A stretch of DNA of 64,000 bases, from NCBI RefSeq assembly GCF_049676595.1, contig NZ_CP187259.1:3348001-3412000 (forward strand). The letters are read 5' to 3'. The translations under genes and the position numbers were made by a program. The notes beneath the pieces are model-generated. The model was given only the letters and a program-made list of their open reading frames with translations, was not told the origin of the DNA and searched no databases. Positions 17,174 to 25,745 of this stretch are shown here, piece after piece (the stretch's first letter is position 1; each line of letters begins with the position of its first letter). The DNA comes from Methanocella_A sp049676595 (GTDB taxonomy: Archaea > Halobacteriota > Methanocellia > Methanocellales > Methanocellaceae).

Positions 17174-18619
17174 ATGAACGACTACCTTGCTCTCGCACCT
17201 GTCATTCTGCCGGTGGTCGGCGCCCTGATCGCGCTGGCGGCCTACAGGTATTATAGAAAGGCCTTCGAAGCCTTCGTTATTGTATACTCTGTTTTCCTGT
17301 TCTTGATCAACCTGGGCTACCTGCTCATGTTGCAGGGCGGGATGAAGCCCCTGTCGTACGGGCCGCTCACGCTGGACGCCTCAGGCATGGTGATCAGTAC
17401 CGTTGTGTGCTTCCTTGGCCTCCTGGTTATGTTCTACTCCTTTGCCTACAAGCGAAGGCCGCAGTATGATAGCACCTACTTTGCCGCATATCTGATGATG
17501 ATGGGTTTCATGAGCGGGCTCGCCTGCTCGAGCAACGTGGTTATCATGCTCATCTTTCTGGAGGCGGCGACGGTCATCAGCGCAGTGCTGGTGCTGTTCG
17601 GGAGGACCAAACGCTCCATCCAGGCGGCGACGATCTACCTGACCATCAGCATCTTCGAAGTGCTGTTAGTCATGTACGGCGCTTTCATCCTGTACAACCA
17701 CACTCACTCGTTCGACGTGACGACGAACCTCGCCCTGATCCCTGACAGCGACAAGTTCCTGCTTGCATTGCTGTTCCTGTTCGGGTTCGGCACCAAGGCA
17801 GGTTTGCTGCCGCTGGGCCTGATATGGCTGCCCCCCGCCCACTCGGAGGCCCCGCCACCCATCAGCGCCACGATGTCCGGTATCCTCATCAGCGCCAGCG
17901 TGGTCGCCATGATGAGGGCGGTCTACCCGTTCTACGGCTCCTCGGGCTTTGACCTCGTCATGCTCATAGTCGTAAGCTTCGGCGTCCTCAACATGATCGT
18001 CGGCATGATAATGGCGCTGTTCCAGGAAGACCTGAAGCGGGTGCTCGCCTACTCCAGCATCAGCCAGATGGGCTACATCATCGTCGGCCTGGGCCTCGCC
18101 ACCTCGCTCGGAGTTTACGGGGCGCTGTTCCACATCACCAATCACATGCTGTTCAAAGGCTGCCTGTTCCTGATCTCGGGCGCCCTTATCCTCGGGGTGA
18201 ACACCCGCCAGCTGCACAAGATGGGCGGCCTGGGGAAGCGCATGCCGATCACGGCGATCTGCTTCGCGATCGCAGGGCTGGCTATGGCCGGCCTGCCACT
18301 CTTGAACGGAGCGGCCAGCAAAGCGGCCATCGAGGAAGCCACCGCCCACGCTGCCACGATCTGGTGGGGGTACGAATGGTTCGCCTACCTGCAGATTATA
18401 GGAAGCATCGTGACTTTCCTGTACCTGTTCCGGGCGTTCTACCTGATCTTCCTGGGCAAGGAGAAACCGGGGTTCGATAAATCATCAGACCCGCCCCTGT
18501 ACATGCTTATCCCGATCCTGATCATGGTGGCGCTCTGCATTATCCTGGGCCTGTTCCCCGGGCTCACGGAGGGCCTGCTGCAATTAGCGGCCGATTCATT
18601 GCTGCACACTGGTGCGTGA
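17174..18619 (+). CDS. Proton-channel-like subunit of a complex I / energy-converting hydrogenase (ND2/4/5, EhbF-like)
   Basis: The protein has 481 residues and about 14 membrane helices of the antiporter-like subunit family found in complex I, Mrp antiporters and membrane-bound hydrogenases. The usual charged residues are present: Glu in FLEAATV (TM5), Lys in GTKAGLLPL (TM7), the broken-helix segment PPAHSEAP, and Lys in HMLFKGCLFL. Length and context recall EhbF of methanogen Ehb hydrogenases. The assignment to a given complex is uncertain because no other hydrogenase or complex I subunit lies next to it. The following gene is a hydrogenase maturation protease (2-9 bases away depending on the start), so the pair probably serves a hydrogenase coded elsewhere. 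Confidence 0.85.
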   Translation: MNDYLALAPVILPVVGALIALAAYRYYRKAFEAFVIVYSVFLFLINLGYLLMLQGGMKPLSYGPLTLDASGMVISTVVCFLGLLVMFYSFAYKRRPQYDSTYFAAYLMMMGFMSGLACSSNVVIMLIFLEAATVISAVLVLFGRTKRSIQAATIYLTISIFEVLLVMYGAFILYNHTHSFDVTTNLALIPDSDKFLLALLFLFGFGTKAGLLPLGLIWLPPAHSEAPPPISATMSGILISASVVAMMRAVYPFYGSSGFDLVMLIVVSFGVLNMIVGMIMALFQEDLKRVLAYSSISQMGYIIVGLGLATSLGVYGALFHITNHMLFKGCLFLISGALILGVNTRQLHKMGGLGKRMPITAICFAIAGLAMAGLPLLNGAASKAAIEEATAHAATIWWGYEWFAYLQIIGSIVTFLYLFRAFYLIFLGKEKPGFDKSSDPPLYMLIPILIMVALCIILGLFPGLTEGLLQLAADSLLHTGA

Positions 18620-18620
18620 G

Positions 18621-19100
18621 ATGGCAAGCTGCCTGGAGGAGACACTGAAAGCCCGCCTTAAAGGTATCCCGGCAGATCAGATCGTCTTCGTCGGCATAGG
18701 CAACCGCTACAGGGGGGACGATGCCGCAGGACCGGCGATCATCGATCTGCTGGCTGAAAAAGTGCCCCACACAATCGATGCAGGCAGCGCGCCGGAGAAT
18801 GTGACAGGGGCGATTAAGAAGCTGAAGCCGAAGGCCATAGTGCTCATCGATGCCCTGATCTTCAAGGACGCCCCGCCTGGCAGCGCTTTTGTTGTGGAGA
18901 GCGACGAGATTGCCCAAAAAGGGTTTTCGCACACGCTGTCGCTGGACTTCGTGATGGATTATCTCCGGCAGGAGACAGGAGCGGATGTGTTCCTGATCGG
19001 CGTGCAGCCGGGACATATTGAGGACATGGAAGGCCTGTCCGCAGGCATGCAAGAAGCTTTAGAAAAGATTACGGCGTCACTGTTAGGCGCGATAGCATAA
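18621..19100 (+). CDS. Hydrogenase maturation endopeptidase (HycI/HyaD family)
   Basis: These proteases cut the C-terminal tail of the NiFe-hydrogenase large subunit after nickel insertion. Signature residues are VGIGNRYRGDDAAGP at 24-38 (the Asp binds Ni) and IDAGSAPEN, with a later His in GVQPGH. The length of about 160 residues is normal. An upstream in-frame GTG at 18612 would overlap the previous stop; ATG at 18621 is preferred. It is coupled to the membrane antiporter-like gene, which suggests service to an energy-converting hydrogenase. The hypCAE genes further along the window supply the other maturation steps. Confidence 0.9.
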   Translation: MASCLEETLKARLKGIPADQIVFVGIGNRYRGDDAAGPAIIDLLAEKVPHTIDAGSAPENVTGAIKKLKPKAIVLIDALIFKDAPPGSAFVVESDEIAQKGFSHTLSLDFVMDYLRQETGADVFLIGVQPGHIEDMEGLSAGMQEALEKITASLLGAIA

Positions 19101-19135
19101 CCAGGCTGGACGAGTATTCGGATTATTGCAGTCTG

Positions 19136-19402
19136 TCACCTGATCTCGAAGCCCTGGTATCCTGCCTTTTCTATTTCAGCGACCTTGACGTCCCTGACCT
19201 GCGAACCTACTGGTCCCTGCCTGATCAGCTCCAGCAGCTTGTCGATCTGGTGATCGTCGCCCTCGATGACTGCGTGAACCTTGCCGTCAGGCATGTTTTC
19301 GACGTAGCCCTTGATGCCGAGCAGAAGAGCATTTTTCCTGGTAAATGCCCGGTAGCCGACCTTCTGGACCCGGCCGGAGATCAGCACGTCTACCGCCTTC
19401 AT
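19136..19402 (-). CDS. acyP: Acylphosphatase
   Basis: This small enzyme hydrolyses carboxyl-phosphate bonds in acyl phosphates such as 1,3-bisphosphoglycerate. It has 88 residues with both signatures: GRVQKVGYRAF with catalytic Arg18, and GYVENMPDGKV with catalytic Asn36. It follows gap after 43 bases on the same strand and is probably cotranscribed. The pairing is striking because 1,3-bisphosphoglycerate is the product of GAPDH. Whether it acts on that substrate here is inference. Confidence 0.92.
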   Translation of the reverse strand: MKAVDVLISGRVQKVGYRAFTRKNALLLGIKGYVENMPDGKVHAVIEGDDHQIDKLLELIRQGPVGSQVRDVKVAEIEKAGYQGFEIR

Positions 19403-19445
19403 TTTAGCCTCGAAAGAAAAAGTGGCCGGAGGTTTCTCCGGCGTC

Positions 19446-20501
19446 TTACAAGGTCAGCTTCCACGGGTTGAAGTTGCCGAGGCCCATGGTCTTGTTGGTC
19501 TTTTCCATGGACTTCTTCCCGTCCTTCTCGATGCCGGTCATCGCCCTGATGCAGTCGATGTTCTCCGGAATGACGTCCGACTCCTGGTGGATGGCCTGGA
19601 ACAGGTTGAGCTCGCCTTCCTTGTCGACGGCGATGGACTCTTCCCAGATGACGTTCTCCATCATGTCGTTCCTGGGCCTGCCCAGCTCACGGCCGAACTC
19701 GATGACGTCGGCGGTGGACTTGATGTTCAGCCAGGGCGGGATAAGCCAGATCCTGGGGTACTGCTTCAGCGTGGCGATCACGTCTTCCCTGGACGGCACC
19801 TTGTTCAGGTTCATGTTGACGTAGTGCATGTGCATCAACGTCGTAGGCAGCTTGACTGCCACGGTATCGATCTTGATGTGGGGCATGACCGTGTTCACGT
19901 CCGGCCCGTGGTGGGACGGCAGGTGGATCGGGTCAGGTACGATGGCGTTGATCGGTCCCCTCTTGATGTCGTTCGGGTCGCCGCCACGGCGCATCATGGT
20001 CGCCCTGACTTTCTTGATTCCGAACCCTTTGTCCAGCGCGTATAAGAGACGGCACAGACCAGTGGTGTTACACGATACGACCCGGACAAACTGCTTGCCG
20101 ATCGCCTGGTCGTAGTTCGCCGCTGCGTTGAAGGATACGCCTGCGACCTCGTGCTCTTCCCCGCCCTGGAACATGGCGGGCTTCTTCAGCTTTTCATAGA
20201 GCTTCTTGTTCTCCTCGCCTATGCCTTCGGGAGCGCAGTCCACGATGATGTCTGCCTTCTTGATCATTTCCTCGTTAGAGCCCGCGATAGAAAGCCCCGC
20301 GGCCTTAAACTTAGACTCAGCTTTGGCCGGGTCCACAGCGTAGATCGCATAGCCCTTCTTAGCGGCGACGTACGCCTCGTAATCCGGCTTGGTCTTGGCA
20401 ATTCCTACCAGTGTCATGTCGTCCTGGCGCATGACTGCGTCCGCGACACGTTTTCCTATGGTACCATAACCGTTGAGCGCGACTTTGATCTTGTCTGCCA
20501 T
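19446..20501 (-). CDS. gap: Glyceraldehyde-3-phosphate dehydrogenase, archaeal type II
   Basis: It interconverts glyceraldehyde 3-phosphate and 1,3-bisphosphoglycerate with NAD(P), in methanogens mostly in the gluconeogenic direction. The 351 residues start with a Rossmann motif NGYGTIGKRVADAV at 10-23. The catalytic Cys144 is in SCNTTGLCR, where bacterial enzymes have SCTTN. This is the archaeal class. A clear Shine-Dalgarno GAGGAG precedes the ATG, and a TATA-like AAATATAATA lies about 45 bases up. Acylphosphatase follows. Confidence 0.96.
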   Translation of the reverse strand: MADKIKVALNGYGTIGKRVADAVMRQDDMTLVGIAKTKPDYEAYVAAKKGYAIYAVDPAKAESKFKAAGLSIAGSNEEMIKKADIIVDCAPEGIGEENKKLYEKLKKPAMFQGGEEHEVAGVSFNAAANYDQAIGKQFVRVVSCNTTGLCRLLYALDKGFGIKKVRATMMRRGGDPNDIKRGPINAIVPDPIHLPSHHGPDVNTVMPHIKIDTVAVKLPTTLMHMHYVNMNLNKVPSREDVIATLKQYPRIWLIPPWLNIKSTADVIEFGRELGRPRNDMMENVIWEESIAVDKEGELNLFQAIHQESDVIPENIDCIRAMTGIEKDGKKSMEKTNKTMGLGNFNPWKLTL

Positions 20502-20796
20502 GAGAACTCCTCTTGAAAATATATTTAGCGCGTATGATATTATATTTTACTAAAAACCGGTAGGACAGTATGACCGGGTAGTATAAGAAGTTAATCATAC
20601 ACGAAAAACCATGCGCAATACCTGTATGGAGCCTTGATAATTCAGTCGGAAAACCGGGTGAAAACGGTGTTGCCCGGTACGTTGAATCCGAGAGCCGGCG
20701 TGGGCTCGGCACAGCTTTTCTCTTATAAACCGCGGAATGCCCGCCGTTTTAAGCCCCTAAACAGATTTATACAATTAGATCGCTCTATGTTATCGC

Positions 20797-21354
20797 ATGG
20801 CCAACGTCAAGCTGCTCGTCTTCGATCTCATCGTAGCGGCATACCTGATCATCGCGCTCTCGATCTTCGTCCCGTGGGTGCTGCTCTCCATCGCGCCGCA
20901 CGACCGCACCTTCCTGGCCATATGCGACTTCATCGGGTGGTTCTACTCGCACTTGTGCCACCAGCTATCCTTCCGCACGTTCTACTACGACGGGATTAAG
21001 ATGCCAGTCTGCGCCCGGGATACATCCATCTACATCGCCACTGCGCTCGGCCTCCTGTTCTTCCGGCTGAAAGGCTTCGGCACGAAGGAATTCAAGATGA
21101 ACTACGTGCTGCTGGTCCTGCTATTCCTGCCCACGGCCATCGACGGGTTCACCCAGCTCTTCGGCTTCAGGGAAAGCACCAACCTGCTGCGGCTGATCGC
21201 CGGCTTCCCCTACGGGCTCGGCTACGCCTACCTCATCGCCTGGGCCTTACCGCTTATATACGTGCTGATCGACCTCATCATCGCCGCCAAAAACGATGGG
21301 GATACAGACTCGGTAATCAAGCGCATCAAAAACATGGTCTGGCCCTTCAAGTGA
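20797..21354 (+). CDS. DUF2085-family membrane protein
   Basis: The 185 residues have four to five predicted membrane helices. The conserved DUF2085 core is visible: CHQLSFRTFYYDGIKMPVCA near residues 51-70, with a paired Cys-His and Cys that could bind a metal, and later PTAIDGFTQLFGFRES. The function of the family is unknown. A second member lies at 21845 on the opposite strand, with a family D palindrome between the two stop codons. The two proteins are diverged paralogues, so this is not a recent duplication. Confidence 0.8.
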   Translation: MANVKLLVFDLIVAAYLIIALSIFVPWVLLSIAPHDRTFLAICDFIGWFYSHLCHQLSFRTFYYDGIKMPVCARDTSIYIATALGLLFFRLKGFGTKEFKMNYVLLVLLFLPTAIDGFTQLFGFRESTNLLRLIAGFPYGLGYAYLIAWALPLIYVLIDLIIAAKNDGDTDSVIKRIKNMVWPFK

Positions 21355-21369
21355 TACGATAAAGACACT

Positions 21370-21790
21370 CCGGAATTATCACCACGGCGGCACAGCGACA
21401 CGGCGACAGTGCGACCTGCAATAACCGGGTGGTAACTGGAACCACGGCGGCACAGCGACACAAAGACAATGGCGTACCGGTAATACTGAACTCTTTTTAG
21501 TCCACGGCGGCACGGAGACAGCCCCTTAATCAAATACGGTTTACTGGACAGGGGTTTCAGTATATACTTATGATCACATGACCGGTAAACTACTTGTTAT
21601 AGTGATTCCCGGTTTCTCCAGTATTGTAACAATATGCGGTTGTCTTTGTGCCGTCAACCCGCCGTGCCGCCGTGGATCAATAAGAAAGGAGCCTTGCTAT
21701 TCGGATACGGGTTGTCTCCGTGCCGCCGTGGTTCAAATAACTATCCAGCGATCGTTTCTCGAATTGTCTCCGTGCCGCTGTGGTTAGAAC
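21370..21790. repeat. Family D palindrome, copy 1 (CCACGGCGGCAC arrays)
   Basis: Three forward units of CCACGGCGGCACAGCGAC type at about 21381, 21441 and 21502 face complements such as GTGCCGCCGTGG at about 21661, 21721 and 21772. Spacers between units carry shorter mirrored pieces (for example CGATCGTTTCTCGAATTGTC). It fills the convergent gap between two DUF2085 genes. Confidence 0.8.
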
Positions 21791-21844
21791 CTCTGCTCTC
21801 CAGTAAACAGGATAAAGAACAGTGCCGCGTGGATAAAAATGATT

Positions 21845-22471
21845 TTACCTGGCCGGGCTCTCGGGACTGGCCGGCTGTTGCGGCTGTTGCTGGCCGGGGT
21901 TTGCGGCGGGGCTGATTGGTGCGCTGCCGAAGATCTCTTCGAGGTAGGGCAGGACGTACAGGGCACATCCGAAGCCGAAGATGCTTCCGGTGACGATCCG
22001 CATCAGGTTGGTGCTTTCTGTCATCCAGATGAGTTCAAAGCCGGGGCCGATGCCTCTGGGCAGGGGTACGCCGAAGAGCTGGGCGAAGCCGTCGATTGCC
22101 ATGGGTATGCAGATGATTACGAAGTACTTCAGGCTCCAGATCTTCAGCCTCGTTCTAACGAAGGCGAAGGCCACACAACCTGCGAGGAACGCTGCGTAGA
22201 TAGCGAAGCAGCGGGAGCAAACGGTCATCTGGTAGCCGAAGACGAACAGCGACCTTTCGGGCAGCTGGTGACAGGTGACCTTATACAGGACAAAGATGAC
22301 GTGGGCTATCGACTGGAGTAGTGGGTTGCCCGTGGACATCAGGTAAGAATAGCCTACGATGGGAATGATGAAAAGCAGGACCAGCACTGTGAATATGATC
22401 AGCCAGTGCTTAGCTAACATCATTATGAGATCTACGATTCGTTCTTCTGCCTTTTTACCCACTGATGACAC
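21845..22471 (-). CDS. DUF2085-family membrane protein (second copy)
   Basis: The 208 residues have about five membrane helices. The core motif is CHQLPERSLFVFGYQMTVCS followed by RCFAIYAAFL, then PMAIDGFAQLFGVPLPRG. It is longer than the plus-strand copy, with an N-terminal cytosolic stretch rich in Lys and Glu and a Gln/Pro-rich tail. The CxxC-like CSRC after the first Cys-His pair is absent from the other copy, so the two may differ in metal binding. Function unknown. It is downstream of an AI-2E-family exporter gene and reads in the same direction. Confidence 0.8.
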   Translation of the reverse strand: MSSVGKKAEERIVDLIMMLAKHWLIIFTVLVLLFIIPIVGYSYLMSTGNPLLQSIAHVIFVLYKVTCHQLPERSLFVFGYQMTVCSRCFAIYAAFLAGCVAFAFVRTRLKIWSLKYFVIICIPMAIDGFAQLFGVPLPRGIGPGFELIWMTESTNLMRIVTGSIFGFGCALYVLPYLEEIFGSAPISPAANPGQQQPQQPASPESPAR

Positions 22472-22558
22472 CTGCGGAATAAGTGCTGCGCTAGTTTAAA
22501 TCTTTATCCTGGGCAGAGCGGTTCGATAAAGCATTCCTTCCGCCAGGGCTAACCTGGT

Positions 22559-23716
22559 TCACAGGCTAAAATCGTGGCTCTCCTGGCCATCGGCGGCCAT
22601 TTCCGGCACGACGATGCCGAAGTAGTGGGTGACCAGCACCAGGACGATGGCTCCGAGGAACAGGCCGGAGATGCCGAATACCAGGGGTCCTAATATGTAG
22701 GCGAACATGAGTAGGCCTGTGTGTACCTGTCCCCTGGCCATAAAGGGCTGTATCACGAAGGACGGGATGGTCAGGACGAAGATGAAGATGACCAGGACCA
22801 TGAACAGGAAGTAGCCGAAGTTCGCGAACAGGGTGCCCGCTATCAGGCTGTTGATCAGGAGGTAAATGAACAATGGTCCTGCCACCAGCCACATACCAAC
22901 GATGGGTATGAGGGCAGAGGCACCGCACAGTATCCCGAGCAGGATGGGCGAGGGGATCTGGAGCGACGGCACCGGGGCGAAAATGCTCAGGCCCTCGAAC
23001 ACGACCGCCGCGATGATCGCGAAGAAGATGATGCTGAGCAGGTTGCCGAAGAACAGCTTCTGCAGGTCCGCGTCGACGGCGCTGGCATACCTGGGCAGCA
23101 GCCGGTTATGCTCTTCCATGAGTTTAGGGAAGGTGCTCGCAAACCACCGCTGCAGGTGGGCGTCTTCCTTTAGCATGTAGAAGGCCAGCAGGAAGATGAT
23201 GAACAGCTTGAACGCGATGTCCACAATCGTGCTTCCGGTAGAGAAGGCGATAGCCTGGAGCAGGGGCAGATTACCCGAATACCCCGATATCATCCGGTAC
23301 CAGTCCTGGTTGGTGATATCGGTGATGCTCTGCATCGTCAGGTTACCGCTGGTTACGTTGCTCTGCAGCTGGGAGAAAGACGCGGTCATGTTGGTGAGAG
23401 GCCCGGAAGGCAGCGCAGCCGTCAGCCCGTAGCTGTTGACCACGGCCATCAGCTGGGACATGCCAACCAGCAGCGTGTACGCGATGAGGATGATGAGTGG
23501 CAGCGCCAGCAACAGCAGGCTTACGCTGACCAGCAGCCCTTCGTTCTTGATGTACCGGCTCAGCCAGTGCTTGATCGGCCGGGTGATGTAGTAAACGAAA
23601 ATACCGTAGACGAACACGTCCAGAAACGGCCGCAGGATCCAGACTAGCAGTAATATTAGCGCGATGCCCAGCAGCAGCCATTTGGCCTTGAATACCTTGG
23701 AGATTAAGCCAGCCAC
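22559..23716 (-). CDS. AI-2E family membrane transporter
   Basis: The 385-residue membrane protein has about eight helices and the AI-2E (formerly UPF0118/PerM) pattern: an N-terminal helix pair, a large extracytoplasmic loop (about 100-190), then a C-terminal helix bundle with PSPILLGILCGASALIPIVG and a late GPLVFGISGLFLGA. Family members export small molecules or exchange Na+/H+; the substrate here is unknown. A paralogue with the same layout is at 25746, and a decayed fragment of a third copy lies between them. It begins with ATG. Confidence 0.85.
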   Translation of the reverse strand: MAGLISKVFKAKWLLLGIALILLLVWILRPFLDVFVYGIFVYYITRPIKHWLSRYIKNEGLLVSVSLLLLALPLIILIAYTLLVGMSQLMAVVNSYGLTAALPSGPLTNMTASFSQLQSNVTSGNLTMQSITDITNQDWYRMISGYSGNLPLLQAIAFSTGSTIVDIAFKLFIIFLLAFYMLKEDAHLQRWFASTFPKLMEEHNRLLPRYASAVDADLQKLFFGNLLSIIFFAIIAAVVFEGLSIFAPVPSLQIPSPILLGILCGASALIPIVGMWLVAGPLFIYLLINSLIAGTLFANFGYFLFMVLVIFIFVLTIPSFVIQPFMARGQVHTGLLMFAYILGPLVFGISGLFLGAIVLVLVTHYFGIVVPEMAADGQESHDFSL

Positions 23717-23763
23717 GAGAATATAATAATGTTTATAAGCCTTAAAAATGTTATGTAGATGCC

Positions 23764-23952
23764 ATGAGCGACTTTTTTAAAGGCAAGAAATGCTCGATCT
23801 GCGGCAAAGATGCCACCTGCGCCCACTTCGGCAGGCTCCTCTGCGGCTCCAAGGAGTGCATCGACGAAGCCCGGGAGTCCAAAGACTGCGTGGGCAAGAC
23901 CATGGGCCCCCAGGGTCCGGTCAGCGCGAATGACCTGCTAAAGAAGCCATAG
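23764..23952 (+). CDS. Small cysteine-rich protein, likely zinc-binding
   Basis: The 62 residues contain six Cys and a His: CSICGKDATCAHFGRLLC, then C-IDEA and C-GKT. The first four suggest a treble-clef or zinc-ribbon site. It has no signal peptide. It starts with ATG and is divergent from the AI-2E gene, with an AT-rich promoter region (TATAATAATG) between them. Regular codon use and spacing argue it is real. I do not recognise a named family; a role in nucleic-acid or metal binding would be a guess. Confidence 0.65.
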   Translation: MSDFFKGKKCSICGKDATCAHFGRLLCGSKECIDEARESKDCVGKTMGPQGPVSANDLLKKP

Positions 23953-24260
23953 CTTAAATAATATCTTTTACTCCAACCGGTATGAGGACACTACGATGCC
24001 GAAGTAGTGGACGACCAGTGCCGGGAGGATGGCCCGGAAACGCCGGAGACGCCTAATTTAAGCCTGGATAAGATTTTTGGATTGTATCCGGACAGTAAAT
24101 TCATTTTTAGTAGCAAATATTTATTTCCCATTTCGCCATATCTGACAAAGCTAATGGCAGAGAGCGTTCTCGGGCACGACGCAAACCGATCTGGTCACTG
24201 ACCGCCAATCTGGAAGAAACCGTGCACGACTGCCACCGGCAAAGAAAAATGGAGAAATAC
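23953..24260. other. Gap before the propeller lipoprotein
   Basis: It holds the AI-2E remnant (23980-24056) and otherwise no convincing gene. An open frame at 24007-24201 overlaps the remnant on the other strand and has no protein-like features. Confidence 0.5.
23980..24056 (-). pseudogene. Decayed fragment of a third AI-2E transporter gene
   Basis: On the minus strand the DNA matches the 3' part of both AI-2E genes. One frame reads ILPALVVHYFGIVV, compared with IVLVLVTHYFGIVV in the intact copy, and a small deletion shifts the frame further up (GVSG region). At DNA level ACGATGCCGAAGTAGTGG is shared exactly with the copy at 22559. Only about 75 bases remain. Confidence 0.7.
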
Positions 24261-25295
24261 ATGTCATCCGGTAAGAATTACCTTTTTAGATCGCTTGCAT
24301 CGCTTACGATCTTACTAGTGATAGCTGCGGCGGTATCGCTGGCCGGCTGCGCGGGACCATCGCCAACGGCAACTCCAACGCCAACAGCCTTACCATCACC
24401 GACGCTGCAACCCTCGCCGACCCCGGCCGGTAACACGCCCTCCCCCGCAAGTGAGGCCAGCTGGGAGAAACACGGGTACATCCCCGAGCTGTCAGGGCCC
24501 GACTATTGTGACCCTGATATTATACCGATCGATAATGACACCTATCGCATGTACTTCGCCAACGGGACGAGGGACCGGATCGTCTATTCGGCGACCTCTG
24601 CCGACGGCGTGACCTGGCACTGGGACCAGGGCAGCACGTTCGAGGCCTGTTTCCCCGATGTCGTAAGGCTGCCCGACGGGAAGCTACGCATGTACTTCAC
24701 GAACGGCCCGGGGAAAATAAGAAGCGCCACTTCTGCCGACGGCCTGCACTGGACGGCAGAGAAGGACGATGTCATAGGCCTGGGTGACGGTAGCGGTGGA
24801 TTCGTCGATAACCTGGCCGGCCCATCCACCATCCTGCTGGACGACGGGACGTACCTGATGGTCCATCGCGCCGACCTGTACAAGAAGTATGCAGCCGGCG
24901 TGCCTAACGATAAGACCTCAATGCTACACTGGGCCACCAGCAAAGACGGCGTCAACTTCGAGCAGCGCGGGATCGCGCTGGACAGCCGTAACAACCGGTT
25001 TATGGGCTTTATGGACGGGCCTGATCTCGTCAGGTGGTCGGACAACACCGTGCGGGTGTACTTCTGGACCTACGACGGCATCTACTACAGCACGTATTCC
25101 AACGGCACGTTTGCCGAGCCAGTCTTCGCCCATATCGACAACCTGATCCCGGAAGAGGTCGGCCGACGCTTCCCGAGCGCTCCCCCGAGCGATCCGACGC
25201 TCATCCAGATAGGCGATACCTGGTATATGTACTACGGACATATGCCGAGGGACACCCACCCTGGCGGAGTATACTATGCGACGCTGAAAGCGTGA
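24261..25295 (+). CDS. Lipoprotein with beta-propeller (glycosidase-like) domain
   Basis: The start at 24261 is chosen because GGAG lies 6 bases upstream. The protein begins with Lys-Arg, a hydrophobic stretch and a lipobox VSLAGC, then a Thr-Pro-Ser linker (about 25-60), so it is lipid-anchored outside the cell. The rest (about 280 residues) is made of repeats such as YRMYFANG, LRMYFTNG, SATSADGLHW and YMYYGH. This resembles the five-bladed propellers of glycoside hydrolase families 32/43/62 and related sugar-binding proteins. Acidic residues typical of catalysis cannot be assigned by eye, so it may bind rather than cut glycans. It is a single gene. Confidence 0.75.
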   Translation: MSSGKNYLFRSLASLTILLVIAAAVSLAGCAGPSPTATPTPTALPSPTLQPSPTPAGNTPSPASEASWEKHGYIPELSGPDYCDPDIIPIDNDTYRMYFANGTRDRIVYSATSADGVTWHWDQGSTFEACFPDVVRLPDGKLRMYFTNGPGKIRSATSADGLHWTAEKDDVIGLGDGSGGFVDNLAGPSTILLDDGTYLMVHRADLYKKYAAGVPNDKTSMLHWATSKDGVNFEQRGIALDSRNNRFMGFMDGPDLVRWSDNTVRVYFWTYDGIYYSTYSNGTFAEPVFAHIDNLIPEEVGRRFPSAPPSDPTLIQIGDTWYMYYGHMPRDTHPGGVYYATLKA

Positions 25296-25299
25296 GGAG

Positions 25300-25409
25300 G
25301 TGAGAGGGCGGCCTTCGGTTCCGAGAAGGATTGTCGCCCCCACCCCGCACTCTTCCGGTAGCCATTACGATCGGTCCGGAGGTGCCGCACTCTTGCCGTA
25401 CCCGCGTAT
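25300..25409. other. Short gap after the lipoprotein gene
   Basis: Nothing gene-like is seen. It leads into a family C palindrome. Confidence 0.4.
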
Positions 25410-25690
25410 GCAGACGAACGCTGCGCTGTGCTGGCCCTTTTTTCAGGATACATACCAACAGTTGTCTTGTGCCCGTGAACGTGGACGAACGCTGCGCTGT
25501 GACCGACTGGAAGCAGTCCCATGTATACAGTATCACAGATTCTGACAGATGCCACAGATTACACAGATACGACTCGATAAGAGTAAGATTGTAGCCCGCC
25601 AATTAGTTGAATTCGATGGCCATCTGTGTAATCTGCGCAATCTGTCAGAATCTGTGATCTGGCACAGCGCAGCGTTCGTATTGCTGTCTC
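25410..25690. repeat. Family C palindrome, copy 2
   Basis: GAACGCTGCGCTGTG occurs twice on the left (about 25416 and 25488). The right end is CTGGCACAGCGCAGCGTTCG. Inner arms are CACAGATTCTGACAGATG units facing CATCTGTGTAATCTGCGC units. The extra left end suggests a partial second element or a slipped copy. It lies between convergent genes. Confidence 0.85.
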
Positions 25691-25745
25691 ACGTTATATG
25701 AGCAATCTGAAACGCACAACGCAGCGTTTGTCGTTCTTCTCGCAC

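Noticed and set aside
24007..24201. 64-codon open frame
   Set aside because: It runs opposite the AI-2E remnant and has no protein-like features.
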